64,000 nucleotides of DNA from Amphiduros pacificus (Eukaryota; Annelida; Polychaeta; Phyllodocida; Hesionidae). The stretch spans positions 21,886,295 to 21,950,294 of the forward strand of contig OX439003.1 of NCBI GenBank assembly GCA_949316495.1, given 5' to 3'. Under the pieces are notes generated by a model. It made no database searches, was not told the origin of the DNA, and worked only from the letters and a program-made list of their open reading frames with translations. The stretch's first letter is position 1. Every line of letters starts with the position of its first letter. The translations under genes and the position numbers were made by a program. Positions 21,815 through 50,071 of the stretch are shown here, in pieces.

Positions 21815-23241
21815 TCATGCATCTTCTGATAGTCTGATTTCACAAAGGAATGGTCTTTCCTTGTAGCAACTGTAGCTGTTCCAGTTATGCCATGTATCAT
21901 GAAACAGAAGCTTCCCAGCTGTGAAAACGAGGCACGAGTTACCAGATGGTTCATCGTAATCCCACCAGGTGGTGCGCAGTGGGATCTCCTCGTCGCCGAC
22001 AAACCACACCCACTGGCCGTTTGTGAACCTGTCAGTAGCCCCAAGCCAGTGTGGCCAAAACATGCCAGTCTGCCTTCTCCGTGTGTCTGTTAAATTACCA
22101 ATAAATTACCCTGCCTATACTTAGACAACACAATAAAGAAGATAACAACTTACTATTTATCACATACATCTATATCTTTTCATTTTTGAGATCACAACTT
22201 ATGTACTTGTCTTAAAACAAGTTATGTACTTGTTCTAAGACAGGAATCTGTAGTGGGTCAAAAAAGGGACTTTTGATAGTCTGATTATATGTGCATTTCA
22301 TAGTTATTCATCAGATTACTTGCTTACTTTTGCTGAATGGGGGAGACTGCAGAAATCCTATGATTGCCGCCATCTCTTCTGTACTGAGCACGGTGGCCAG
22401 CTCAGCTCCTAATGACTGACAATGATTCTGTGCTTCATCCCAAGACATCAGGGGGCGATAAACCTGTAACAATTAACCATCTTCACATACTCTCATAGTT
22501 TAACATAATCCCATCATCTTGAATATCATCTTGTGATATAAACTGTTACATTAATTGTAATATTCGTTTAAATCCAAAGAAGTCTTTTTCTCTAGTTATT
22601 TTGGTAAACGCAAAGAAAACTAGATATTTCCAAATTTACCTCTTATTCATTCAGATTTTCCATTTGATAAAATATGATTTTTACATATAAAGTCTTAGAC
22701 AAAATAAGACAGCTCACATTTTTATCCCATTCATGGACTACACCAAAGATGGATTTTAATGAATCTCATCCACCTTTGACTACACTGATACTACATGCCA
22801 TTACAAGAATTCTAAACAAAAGATGTGATGCAGCAAAATGTTTACATGTGTAATGCAGATAGGCAAATCTATAAGTTTCCAGAATCCACGTGGACAAGGA
22901 TAACCTGCTGAAGAAAAAAGTGAATGCTGAATTATCCGTAGTTTATGATTGTATTGACTCAAAATAGGAACAACTCACTATTTTAACAGCATATTTAAAA
23001 ATGCTTTAATATGATTACTTCATAACATGACCTTATTTGATTGGCACATGGCTCCTGACAATTCATTTAATTTCTCCATAAATGTAAATTTCAAATAGTT
23101 GTATTCGAAAAAAAAAATTAATGTAATCAAATTGTTAATTCACTGCTGTAGCTTAAATGACTTACTTGAATGTCCTGTAGAACATGTCATGCCTATACAG
23201 TACACCACCAAGGCAACGATAATACATATTTTGTTAGCCAT
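21815..23241 (-). CDS. secreted C-type lectin-domain protein
   Basis: Four exons on the minus strand: 23241-23166, 22907-22846, 22463-22328 and 22086-21815, with consistent phases (1, 0, 1), giving 181 residues. Exon 1 is a signal peptide (MANKICIIVALVVYCIGMTC). The remaining exons form a long-form C-type lectin domain: CPRGF at 30-34, Cys30-Cys43, Cys61-Cys173 and Cys143-Cys165, WLGA at 105-108 and a terminal FLCEI. The usual calcium and sugar motif EPN/QPD is EPS (137-139), and the WND position reads NWNSYSC. Calcium-dependent mannose-type binding is therefore doubtful, though another ligand is possible. Molluscan proteins of this kind are often immune or mucus lectins. Exon 2 has a tandem CAGCAG acceptor, so it may start at 22907 or 22904. 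ATTAAA (minus) lies about 65 bp past the stop. Confidence 0.88.
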
Positions 23242-25000
23242 TTTATGTTTTGACTCTGGCACATGTGGGAACCACACTAAGCCACTGTCGAAACCTCAGT
23301 GCCATATACATGCAGGCCAAGCAATTAACTATGAGATATCTGTTATTGATGTATCTGTGATCATTTAATGATGATTTGTTCTTATTATGTTGGTGTGTTT
23401 CATATTATGAACATGATATGATTAGAATAAATGCCGTTAGAATGTTAATGTATGCAGGACATAGATTGTTCAATTTCACACAGCAAATCACATCTATTTT
23501 GATATCATCATTAGCAATTTGTATGGGAATTCATTGACATATTTACATAAGACCAACGCATAATAATGTAATATATACATTCTTAATCATTGCATTTAGA
23601 ATGATCTACTTAGTGTTGTAGTCCAAATACCAGGCTTTGTCAGAATCACAGATACCAACTGTTCCTCACTCTGGAAGTGTTCACTGGTATATATTAGATG
23701 AGGTTACTCCAATTCTCCAATTTCATTCTTTATGATTTACATTCTGAATGATAAGCCAAATTCAGACTCTCTAATATCTATAACATTTATGATATTTTTG
23801 CCGATAATAGAACGAATGCATAAATGTACAAAGGATGAAAAGTATGATGAGAAATGAAAAGTGAAATTCAAAGACATATTGATTACTCCATACAAAGTAA
23901 GATGTTTCATATGGAAACCCTTGGAAAAGAATACAAATGTAATAACACAAAAAACATTCATGAAATCACTCACAGAGATCAAAGGTAATTTTACCGAGGT
24001 TTTGGGTATGCTTAAACGAAATATGGCCACGAAACTGTGATACAAGCAAGCTATCTCATTAAAATCAACCACAAAACACCGACCTTGGACATTGTGGTTT
24101 GCTAAAAGATAAAGAAACAATCTTGCAATCTGTTATATCTTGATTTGAGTTACCATTGTGAAAAATGGGCTGCGAAATTATAAGACACAGGGTTACCATT
24201 TATTTTCTTTTTCAGTTATTTAAGTTCTTAAAATGCTGTACCAACATATTCTACTCAAATCACATAACTTATCTTTTCTTGATAATATATGCTCATATAA
24301 AATTAAACCATTTCATTTTGCCATGTGTTGTGTTGTGGAATATAGTTTGTAAATTGTAGATATGGGACAGGCTGGCGTGGAGGGTGGACGTGTGTGAGCG
24401 TAGCAGCGAATTTCTATTTTTATGTTGACCCTATTCTTCAATCAATATTCCTTGTAGTACTCTCACACCTCATACCAGTTAGTAAGTCGAATATATTGAC
24501 TTTATCAGAGGAAAAGGGCTACTCCATTGAGCTCAAAATTATGCTCTCATATTGAGGGGTCTAAACATAATTTAGACATGTCTACCAGGTATGTCTAAGG
24601 CCCCCATCACTCAATCAAAATTCGTTGAAACCATTTAAAAAGCCTTTGCTTTTGACAGGGTATATATCCATTTATATCCTAGTTTGACCCATATCCTATA
24701 AATGTATAGGGATATATACTTGGAGGCATATTTGGAAAAAAAACCGTCAAATATCAAATACCAAATGAACTTCACGCTCGTTCCCTTATGATCCTTTTTA
24801 TGCTATGAGGATCCATAGAGGGAGGGGTTGAAGTTCAGTCAAATTTATTTTTTTGTTTATTGTTTTTATGTTGCTTGTTTTTTGTTCACTCAATTGTGTA
24901 TCTGTGTGTAACAACTTAATGATAATTAATGTAACACTTTGACAATACGCCTTGCCGAAGCTTCATGGGATATTTGATAAATTAGTCATCCTCAGTCTGC
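23242..25000. other. intergenic, no gene seen
   Basis: Upstream of the lectin gene. The 127-codon open frame at 23737-24120 (-) starts at a non-ATG codon and has no recognisable motif. A phrase at about 24783 (ttttatgctatgaggatcca) recurs loosely near 56380, suggesting a diffuse repeat family. Confidence 0.45.
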
Positions 25001-25046
25001 CACACACACACACACACATACACATACACACATACACACACACATA
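25001..25046. repeat. (CA)n microsatellite
   Basis: An imperfect CA run interrupted by TA steps. Confidence 0.95.
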
Positions 25047-25830
25047 ATTGTCCCTCAAGCAACCATCTCAAGGATATAAATAAACACGAGGAACTGACTG
25101 TATTTGATTTTCTTTATTTCTTTTAACATATAAATGTACATAAGATCTACTTCTTTATTATTTCCCATAACAATGGTGAGGATAGCAGTGCCACCTTTAG
25201 TCAGAAAACATTGCATCAGTCCAGATGCATTTGTTGTGCATGTTTAACAATGGGATTCAAATTTGATATCTTATTGATGTCGACCACAATTATTCTAACA
25301 AAACGTATGCAAAATATCAGAGTGTCATAATATTGTGATGTTGAATGCATGCTGTACACACGAATGCTACGGATTGTTCCAATATCTGATGCTTTGGTTT
25401 GAATATTTTGCTGCATGAGACAATGTAAAGTCATATACATGTAAGATGACCGATTAAGTGTGGAGGAACGTAATAATCTTAAAGCAACAGATATGAGGTT
25501 CATGAAAGATTTTGGCTCTTTGGTTTTGCTAATCAATGTATGATTAGATATTCATGATTATATTATTCTTTGAGACGAATGTCAAATCAGTATTCCGTTT
25601 TAATGTTAATCTTTTGTGTTCATGATGTGCTTGCAACATTAATCTTATAATCTCCAAATATTCCAAAATAAGGATGTGGTTTCAGAGTTTTTGAGTAATG
25701 GTGTTACACGGTTCTGACGCCAGTGTATGGTTGCCAGTGATGTGAGATCTTGGGGTTTGAATCAACACTATTTTATGGCTGTCTTTGTTGGGCAAGTTTT
25801 TCTGGCCTCCGACATCACAATATTGCTATC
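25047..25830. other. no gene seen
   Basis: AT-rich. The 25216-25536 minus-strand open frame has no motif or splice context. Confidence 0.4.
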
Positions 25831-25835
25831 AGTGT

Positions 25836-26940
25836 AGTGAACCTTCATGATTCTAATGCCTGTGTACGGCTGACAGTCCGATGAACCTTCATGATTCTCA
25901 TGTCAGTGTAAGGTGGCCAGTCAGGTGAACCTTAATGATTCTAATGCCTGTGTACAGCTGTCAGTCCGATGACCCTTCATGATTCTATTGTCAGTGTAAG
26001 GCTGCCAGTGAGATGGACCTTCATGATTCTAATGTCAGTGTACGGCTGATGAACTTTCATGATTCTGTATATGGCTGCTAGTCAAATGAATCTTCAATGT
26101 CATAAATTCACGTGTCAGTCTATAGCTGCCAGCTGGATAAAGCTTGATTTTTCACATGCCAGTGGACAACTGTCAGCTGGATAAAGCTTGATGATTGACA
26201 TGCCAGTGGACAGCTGTCAGTCGGATAAAGCTTGATGATTGACATGCCAGTGGACAACTGTCAGTCGGATAAAGCTTGATGATTCACATGCAAGTGGACA
26301 ACTGTCAGCTGGATAAAGCTTGATGATTCACATGCCAGTGGACAACTGTCAGTTGGATAAAGCTTGATGATTCACATGTCAGTGGATAGCTGTCAGTCGA
26401 ATAAAGTTTGATGATTGACATGCCCGTGGACAGCTGTCAGTCGAATAAATCTTGATGATTGACATGCCAGTGGACAACTGTCAGCTGGATAAAGCTTGAT
26501 GATTCACATGCCAGTTGATAGTTGTCAGTCGGATAAAGCTTGATGATTGACATGCCAGTGGACAACTGTCAGTCGGATAAAGCTTGATGATTCACATGCA
26601 AGTGGACAACTGTCAGCTGGATAAAGCTTGATGATTCACATGCCAGTGGACAACTGTCAGCTGGATAAAGCTTTATGATTCACATGCCAGTGGACAACTG
26701 TCAGTTGGATAAAGCTTGATGATTCACATGTCAGTGGATAGCTGTCAGTCGAATAAAGTTTGATGATTGACATGCCCGTGGACAGCTGTCAGTCGAATAA
26801 AGCTTGATGATTGACATGCCAGTGGACAACTGTCAGCTGGATAAAGCTTGATGATTCACATGCCAGTTGATAGTTGTCAGTCGGATAAAGCTTGATGATT
26901 CACATGCCTGTGGACAGCTGTCAGTCGGATAAAGCGTCAT
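25836..26940. repeat. 44-bp minisatellite with higher-order structure
   Basis: From about 26120 onward, about 18 copies of a 44-bp unit (ctggataaagcttgatgatt, then cacatgccagtggacaactg, then tcag). They are preceded from 25836 by older, diverged relatives (ccttcatgattctaatgtca...). A block of seven distinguishable units recurs: the variant cacatgcaag appears at 26284 and 26592, 308 bp (7 x 44) apart, while a later variant is offset by 352 bp (8 x 44), showing one inserted unit. Confidence 0.93.
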
Positions 26941-26944
26941 GATT

Positions 26945-28598
26945 ATGATGGTTGTGTTTGGACGTTAATGAATAGAAGCCAGTATTATGTAGATTTAACA
27001 AGCATTAAAATCCCTGAATAGCGGACAATGTAATGTGTTTCTTCCCAGTGTTTCTTCCCAGTCATGTCCAAGGTTTGGGTTAAGGTCTGAGTTCAAGGTC
27101 AATGGAAATAAATTATCTTAACAGTGTGTATCACAGGAGGCGTGTTCATGTGGTCTCAGTCCGATATACAATATAAAAGAACCAACAAGTTGACTCATAT
27201 AAAGTTGATATCAAACATTTCATAATAATATTCAGTGTTGTGGTTTACCAACAATAAATACAAAATTGAGATCTGTGTTAATACTATCGTGTATCAAACC
27301 CATTGTGATAGGAGATTATAATTCATAAAATGATAAATAAATATGTTACAATATAAAACACAATCTTGTTGAAGACTAGTTGGAACTTAACATGTATATG
27401 GTCACGTTTTTGTACGACACCAAATAAGGTCATGCTCGGTTATTGCATGACCTCAGCAGTTGTGTTTCAGTATTTGGTCATACTTCATGCGTGGCACAAT
27501 AAATTCGCATGATGGTTGTGTGTGACCTTATTTGTTCACGTTAATGCGTGATCAAATAAATATTTGGTTCCAACTGATGACAGGCCACTTATAAAGTCCT
27601 GTCCGTTTCAAGCGGAAATGCGCTAAATATTATTTGAGATTTTAATGAAATTAGTGTATTAATGATGTATATGGGATGATTTGCATGAGACATTCCCATC
27701 AGACAGTTTTGCATAATTATGATACATGAGTAACATATATAATCAGGTTCCTTATGATACCCTTGTCAGTAAAGTCCGATCTTGACAAGTCCGATTTTGA
27801 GCGTGATCGTGGGTTGCCATCTTGTTTTTTTAAGATTGGATTTTAGAGAGGCTTTTTTGCACTTCAAACTTTGTGCAGTGCAGTTCCGGTGTGATGTTTT
27901 CAAAAGGGGAGTATGGCAATCCGCAATCGGGCTGTAGACCCTAAAGCACGAAATACAATATTTCGCCTTCAGTAATTGAACCTATTTCAGACTTTAATAT
28001 AAGAGTACTCTCGTGTGGTCCAGCAATATTTTAAGCAATATGAATTTTGTTTCAAAAAGGAGAGGAAAATATAGTCATAACCTTGTGGATATCCTCTTTT
28101 TCTATTATTTCTTGCATTAACATCGGACATTGGATCAGCTCTTGGTAGTAAAGTTTTAAACATTCAGTGAAAATCCATTATTGGTGATACGTTGGTCCCT
28201 CCAATTGTCGCTTGAACAATAAACAACTTTGAATATTATTCTCTAACAATCATAGATATAAAGCACATGCATATGAAGCATATGTGTAAATAATCTCTGG
28301 TATTAAGTCCATCTGAATTACAATTTCTTGTAAGGCAAGGCCAAGATAGTCTTGTTTGTCATATGCTTCACGAGTTTACACTTACATTACATGGGTTGTT
28401 ATAAATCTGGCATAGTAATTCATTATATAAACAGCGTCAGCTGCGCCTGGAACTTTATTTTCCCAAAATATTTTACTCTACTTAAAATGTCGTCTCTAGT
28501 AAAATAATGAAAAAGCAGCATTTTCATTATATCTGGGATTTAAGTTGGTTTTTAAATTCACATAGATCATTCACATACCCGAAGTATGCCATGGCGTA

Positions 28599-28600
<2 letters not shown>
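26945..28600. other. no gene seen
   Basis: AT-rich. 27400-27560 holds several alternations of tgacc and ggtca around repeated atgcgtg phrases (toward aataaat), with no exon. Confidence 0.4.

Positions 28601-28601
<1 letters not shown>

Positions 28602-28637
<36 letters not shown>
28602..28637. repeat. (TA)n microsatellite
   Basis: An uninterrupted TA run of about 36 bp. Confidence 0.95.
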
Positions 28638-28639
<2 letters not shown>

Positions 28640-30179
28640 ATTCCGAGAGATGTCCATTTGTTGAGTTATACGTTTCATTGCATAGGTTTCAGTATCAATA
28701 AAAACTCCAATGCTTAATTTAAGAATTGAATCATCTACACTTGAACCAGGCATTTCTACTCCCTTGTCTTTTCAATATTTGTTGATACAATGTCTACTAA
28801 TCCTAATGTGATATGTTATAAATTCAGCTTTAGATCAGGCACTGTGTGGTGCACAATATCAAGGTTTCATCCATCATATCACTATTTAGGCTTTAAATAT
28901 AAATTACAAAAGTAGTCAATCCTCACCAAGATTCTCTAAACACTGCTCGAGTCGGAAATTCCTGCATGAATATCTACTTCCTGGGATATATAACTTTCCT
29001 TGATTGTCTAATTTGAGATCTTTGCGTGAAAGTATACATTGCACTGACTCCTTACAGGTTTATCGATACAACATAGAAATGGAATACAAGTTATACATGT
29101 TTAACAAAAAAGGATATGGATAAACAATTAACAATAAACAAAGACATTTTTATAATACTTTCAACAGGCCATAGAGGTAAACTAGCTAATATCACATATT
29201 TGCAAGTATTGTTCGTGGTGGTAGGCAATTGTTTAAGGCATGCAAGTTCATGAATAGCTGAATATCATTGTTAAATGGTACTTGAATATCACATTTGATA
29301 TGAACATTCCTATAACTTTGCATTAAAGTGGTTTTTTTTCTTATATAAATCATATAACGGCTAGTTTTCTTATATCACATGCATTGTTGAATATAGAAAT
29401 AAATAAGTTTATTGATCAGGTGAATCGTGCACTTTGTATCAGCCCTGCAATAAGTTTAGCCATGCTTAATATTTCATGAAATCAAGAAGTTTGTAAAGGT
29501 CATGTGCATTAAAGATATGTCCATTTAATGTGGAACATATTTAGAGTGTGGAACGTGTGGAAATGGAACCTGGGATTGTCAATCTTTAAGAGATTAAGTA
29601 TTGTATTCGTGGACGACAACTAGTTAGACTTTACCATTAGAGACATGTTCGGTAGATTGGCGATTTTTTAATAATCCAATTTTGAAAAAAAATTATATGT
29701 TGAATAATCGTCAATCCCAAATATATTTCATATGTATCATCAGAGATCAACTTAGCCTTGTGCATATTTTGGTCCTTTTAGTCTATTATGTACTCTATGA
29801 GACGTATTACATAACATTTACATGTGCATGAGGGCACATAAGTTAGTAACCACTGACATTAAGTACACGATGGGATCAAATAATGTAATGGTTTTTCATT
29901 AAAGATTGACAATTGTTTTTTTTTTACATCTAAATGGATATCTAGGACTTTTAAAAGTTATTTGAAATTGGAATTCAGTTCGTATCTAAAGACCTTAGTA
30001 TTTAGATTTTAGTGGGAGACTTATATAGGCGTATAACAAGTCATGGTAAACATGTAGGGCATCTGAACCTGCAAGATTGACCCGAATTTTAATATTCCCA
30101 TGTGGTTGTCAATAATACAGAAATAAAATACGATTATTTCAGACAAATAGATAATTTGATTAACTATTTCAATATTGCG
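28640..30179. other. 3' flank of the patatin-like gene
   Basis: No exon recognised. TTTAAT at 30088-30093 is ATTAAA on the minus strand, about 90 bp beyond the lipase stop codon, and may be its polyadenylation signal. Confidence 0.4.
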
Positions 30180-46635
<16,456 letters not shown>

Positions 46636-47882
46636 GTTTAACACCACATGTAGTATCCACCATAACTCGTTAACATGGTTAAAGACAAGTAGGCATAGCA
46701 AGATGCATCAAGTAGTTGTCAATGCGATTAGCGGCTTGTTATTAACCGTACACATCACACCAGCAAGCTGTTGTTGTCTGGCTGAGAACAAATTACGAAG
46801 ATTGGTGCACTAAACGGCAAGCAAGCTTCGCTATATTGTATTCACTGCATTGAATGCCACAAATTATTGATGAGGTTGACTTCGATCAGTTTGTTGCACT
46901 CGGTACTCTTAACACCAGTCACCTTGCTGTATTCCCCCCTCTCCCGCCCTCTCTCCTCGCACCACAACACCGGTGCAGGGCTGAGTGGAAATCTATCTCA
47001 CACCTTTGTGCAACTGCTTTTATTGATATAAATCCACTCTTCCCTGTGAGATTATAGCAGTTATTGACAGCGAATCTATGTGTATATCACTGTATGCGCT
47101 GATGTATTTATTAGAAACTGTTATATGTTGCTTGTTACATGTATATTTAAGGCAGCTAACTGTGGTCTCCAGGTAGGCGCTGATCATTGGGCGTCTTCTC
47201 GCCATTATGACCCGGCTGTGTTGGGTCAAGTTTGTGTTCTCATAATTTTATTTATCATGTATTGATTACTTGACTTTAATAGTGCTTTATAGGCAATAAC
47301 CAATGGTGCAATTTTATGTCACTTCATATAAGAAATATAGGATTGGTATGGATGTAAAATCTGTATAAACGCGCAGCATGATAATAAATTACTATTTTTC
47401 AAAGTGGATAATATTGATCTAACAAGCCCATGTAATGTTTATGGGAACTATTAATGATTTACAACACATCCAGGCATGTTTAATGCGATTGGTGCTTAAC
47501 TGTATAATCGGACAATATATTTGCTCTATTTTTAATTAAGTCAAAGAAGGATTTAGAAGCATTGTGTTTTTCAAGATATCCTGACAAATCCCGCAAGCAA
47601 AGTCACCTATGCCTTGTCTGTTTGCATCATCATGGAGCGACCATTTTATCATCCAGGGTAGGGTCTTCTTAACATACTTAAAGGAAAAAGAAAAATCTTA
47701 TTGATCATTTATGTGTCTCTTCTGGCCCTTACGGGAATGACCAAGTACAACGACAATTTGGCGACATATAGTTACTTAGAGAGAAGAATATCACAATATT
47801 CTGAAACTAATATATATATAAATAATTATATTACAGCCACGTCATATGCATCATGAAAATCTCAATATTACAACATTTCCAG

Positions 47883-47947
47883 TGACCTTTGAGGTCAATG
47901 TGTGTCGGTTTATAGCAAGAGGTCAGCTCAGTCATGACATGAGGTCA
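47883..47947. promoter_or_regulatory. cluster of nuclear-receptor half-site motifs
   Basis: tgacctttgaggtca (47883-47897) is an everted pair of AGGTCA half-sites with 3-bp spacing. It is followed by AGGTCA at 47920-47925 and 47942-47947. Sequence match only; chance is possible in 60 kb, though four half-sites in 65 bp is dense. Confidence 0.35.
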
Positions 47948-48442
47948 ACTTGTGATGTGTGGTGAACTCATGGCGTGAGTCCGGTACAATCAATTATCCC
48001 TTCCCTCTTCATTTATCCCCTTCTCCTACAATGAATTCGTTGGTCCACAATCATTCCTTCCCCCTTTTTTACTCACTTCCTTTACAATTATTCCCCTCGG
48101 ATCCCTAGTTATGGACGGATTTTGGAGCAATGCTCCACCGGAGGGCAATGCGGTGATTGCGTGTGCTGCAAGTTTGTAAATCAACGGCAGAACAATTCGT
48201 TGTGATTTTCCAGTATCAGACTGAATTTATTGAGCAGACAGGGGTTTATAAAGGAACCACTAGTGGACAGTGTGATTTGGAGTATTATGAACTATCAGAT
48301 GTTGTTTGCATGTTTACATTGGAAGTTTACATAGTATCACACCGTCGCCCTCTGGTGGAGTTTGACATAGGATATGGGAGTTGACCAAACATATATTGTG
48401 TAAATTTCAAAGCCCAGAAGTAACCCTGCATGTCCCCCCTCC

Positions 48443-48485
48443 CCAAGATCACCTACCTAGGTATGCCAGGGAGTGGTGATTGATC
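48443..48485. repeat. dispersed hairpin repeat, diverged copy 3
   Basis: aagatcacctacctaggtat ... gagtggtgattg is a weaker relative of the hairpins at 2860 and 3262. The atcacc/ggtgat stem core is kept. Confidence 0.4.
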
Positions 48486-50071
48486 AACACTAATTAAATC
48501 TAAACCTTGAAACATTAAGGTCTGAGAGGTGCACTGCGGAGTGGGCCTTAATGCCACCTGGTGTTAAAAATTTGTCACACATGGGGGTACTTTGTCCACA
48601 TGCAGGCTTGGTCACATTATTGTAATTAAGACTCTTTTCAAGATTCCAAATCTGATTAGCTTTTTTTATGCATTTGTAGTCAAATAATATCCCAATATGC
48701 AGATTTCATCTTTGTTTTTGTGTACTTTTCAATGTGTATCTTTGTTTTCAGAAAAAAAAACAATTCAATTCTATATGTTCTGGTTTACATATCACTCAAA
48801 TCTGAGAGCAAATATTATATATAAATATAATAAATATATATTACATATACATTAGCTCAAACAAAACTCCAGTATGAAGATTTGATATTTGCTTTATGTA
48901 TGAAGTCATTAACTTTTTTATTTTCTTCATTTGCAAGAAAAATAAGAACAAAAAATTCAATTCTACAAGGTCTGACAGGTATACTGCTTAAATAAAGATT
49001 TCACCTTCAGCATGAAAATAGTAGTTATCCCAACTGGGACTTAAGCATGGGAGACAGATTGCCTAACTCAAAGTAACTCTGAGAAAAAGAGCTATTTTCT
49101 TTTAGTGGAGTAGCCATTTTCTGGCAGAGTAATCAGTCGGGATCAGTACAAAGATTGCTGCTTTACTTTTGATTAAACTAACAAAGAAAATTGTTCAAAA
49201 AAGTTACCTGATGAAATCTTATACAACCTAGGACAACTTAACATTTAGTTGTGAAGGATGTTAGCATGTTTATCATATTTATTATAACACAATAAAGACT
49301 GGAGGAATACTGATCTGGGTTGGCAAAATGTATTTGTCTGGTAGACACCGTCAGGGGTTTTTAATATTTGGGACAAGATTTGATTTGTGTGCTGTAAGAA
49401 TCCCTAAAATATTGAACAATCTAAGCAATGTGAATAAAGAACATTCCAAATTAAAAAATAATTAAAACAAATATTATTGGATTATGTGAAATTAGATTTT
49501 CATTGAGATAGCAATCAACAATATGTTTATATACAAGCTGTCCCTTGCTGTGGGCATGACAGCTGTAGAGGTTTAAGGACAATTTCCTGATGTTGACAGC
49601 CAAGATTGAATGTTGCATTCAAATAGATTATTTCAAAATAATAAATTGCTTTTTTAAATTGTATTCTACTCATATTTAAGGCAAAGTTAGACAAATTATT
49701 CAAGGACTTGGATAGTTCATAGATAGGCAATCAGACCCCAGTCCCACTGGGAGCCCTGTAATTATTGATCTAAAAGAAATATCCTCACTACATGTCATAC
49801 AAAATAGCTGATCATTAAATGCTGGATGAAATTTATGCCAGATTCTGATGGATAAATATTGATGATCACAAAAAAGAAGAAGATGACAACAATAGTTCTT
49901 GGTGATTCTGAATCAGATTCATCTGGTGTCTCATTCCAGTCATTTACACCTATAAGTAGGTCTTGCAGTTATTATAAAGTCATTAAAACATAATTCACAA
50001 ATTTCAGGTAAGTTTGCCTCCATACTTGAGGTAACCCTTAAGCATGTTTTTAACTGAAGGAAATAAATGTC

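Larger units (their letters stand above)
46636..50071. other. intergenic between lipase and aldo-keto reductase
   Basis: 46640-47050 is the likely 5' flank of the distal lipase exon; no TATA box is obvious on the minus strand. A pyrimidine-rich segment (cccccctctcccgccctctc) lies at about 46935. The rest is AT-rich with no exon recognised. Confidence 0.45.

Noticed and set aside
23737-24120. 127-codon minus-strand frame
   Set aside because: Starts at a non-ATG codon, has AT-driven composition, no motif and no splice context.
48443-48485. U1 snRNA-like sequence (acctacctaggtatgccagg)
   Set aside because: Does not follow the U1 5' end or its stem order; fits better as a diverged copy of the local hairpin repeat.
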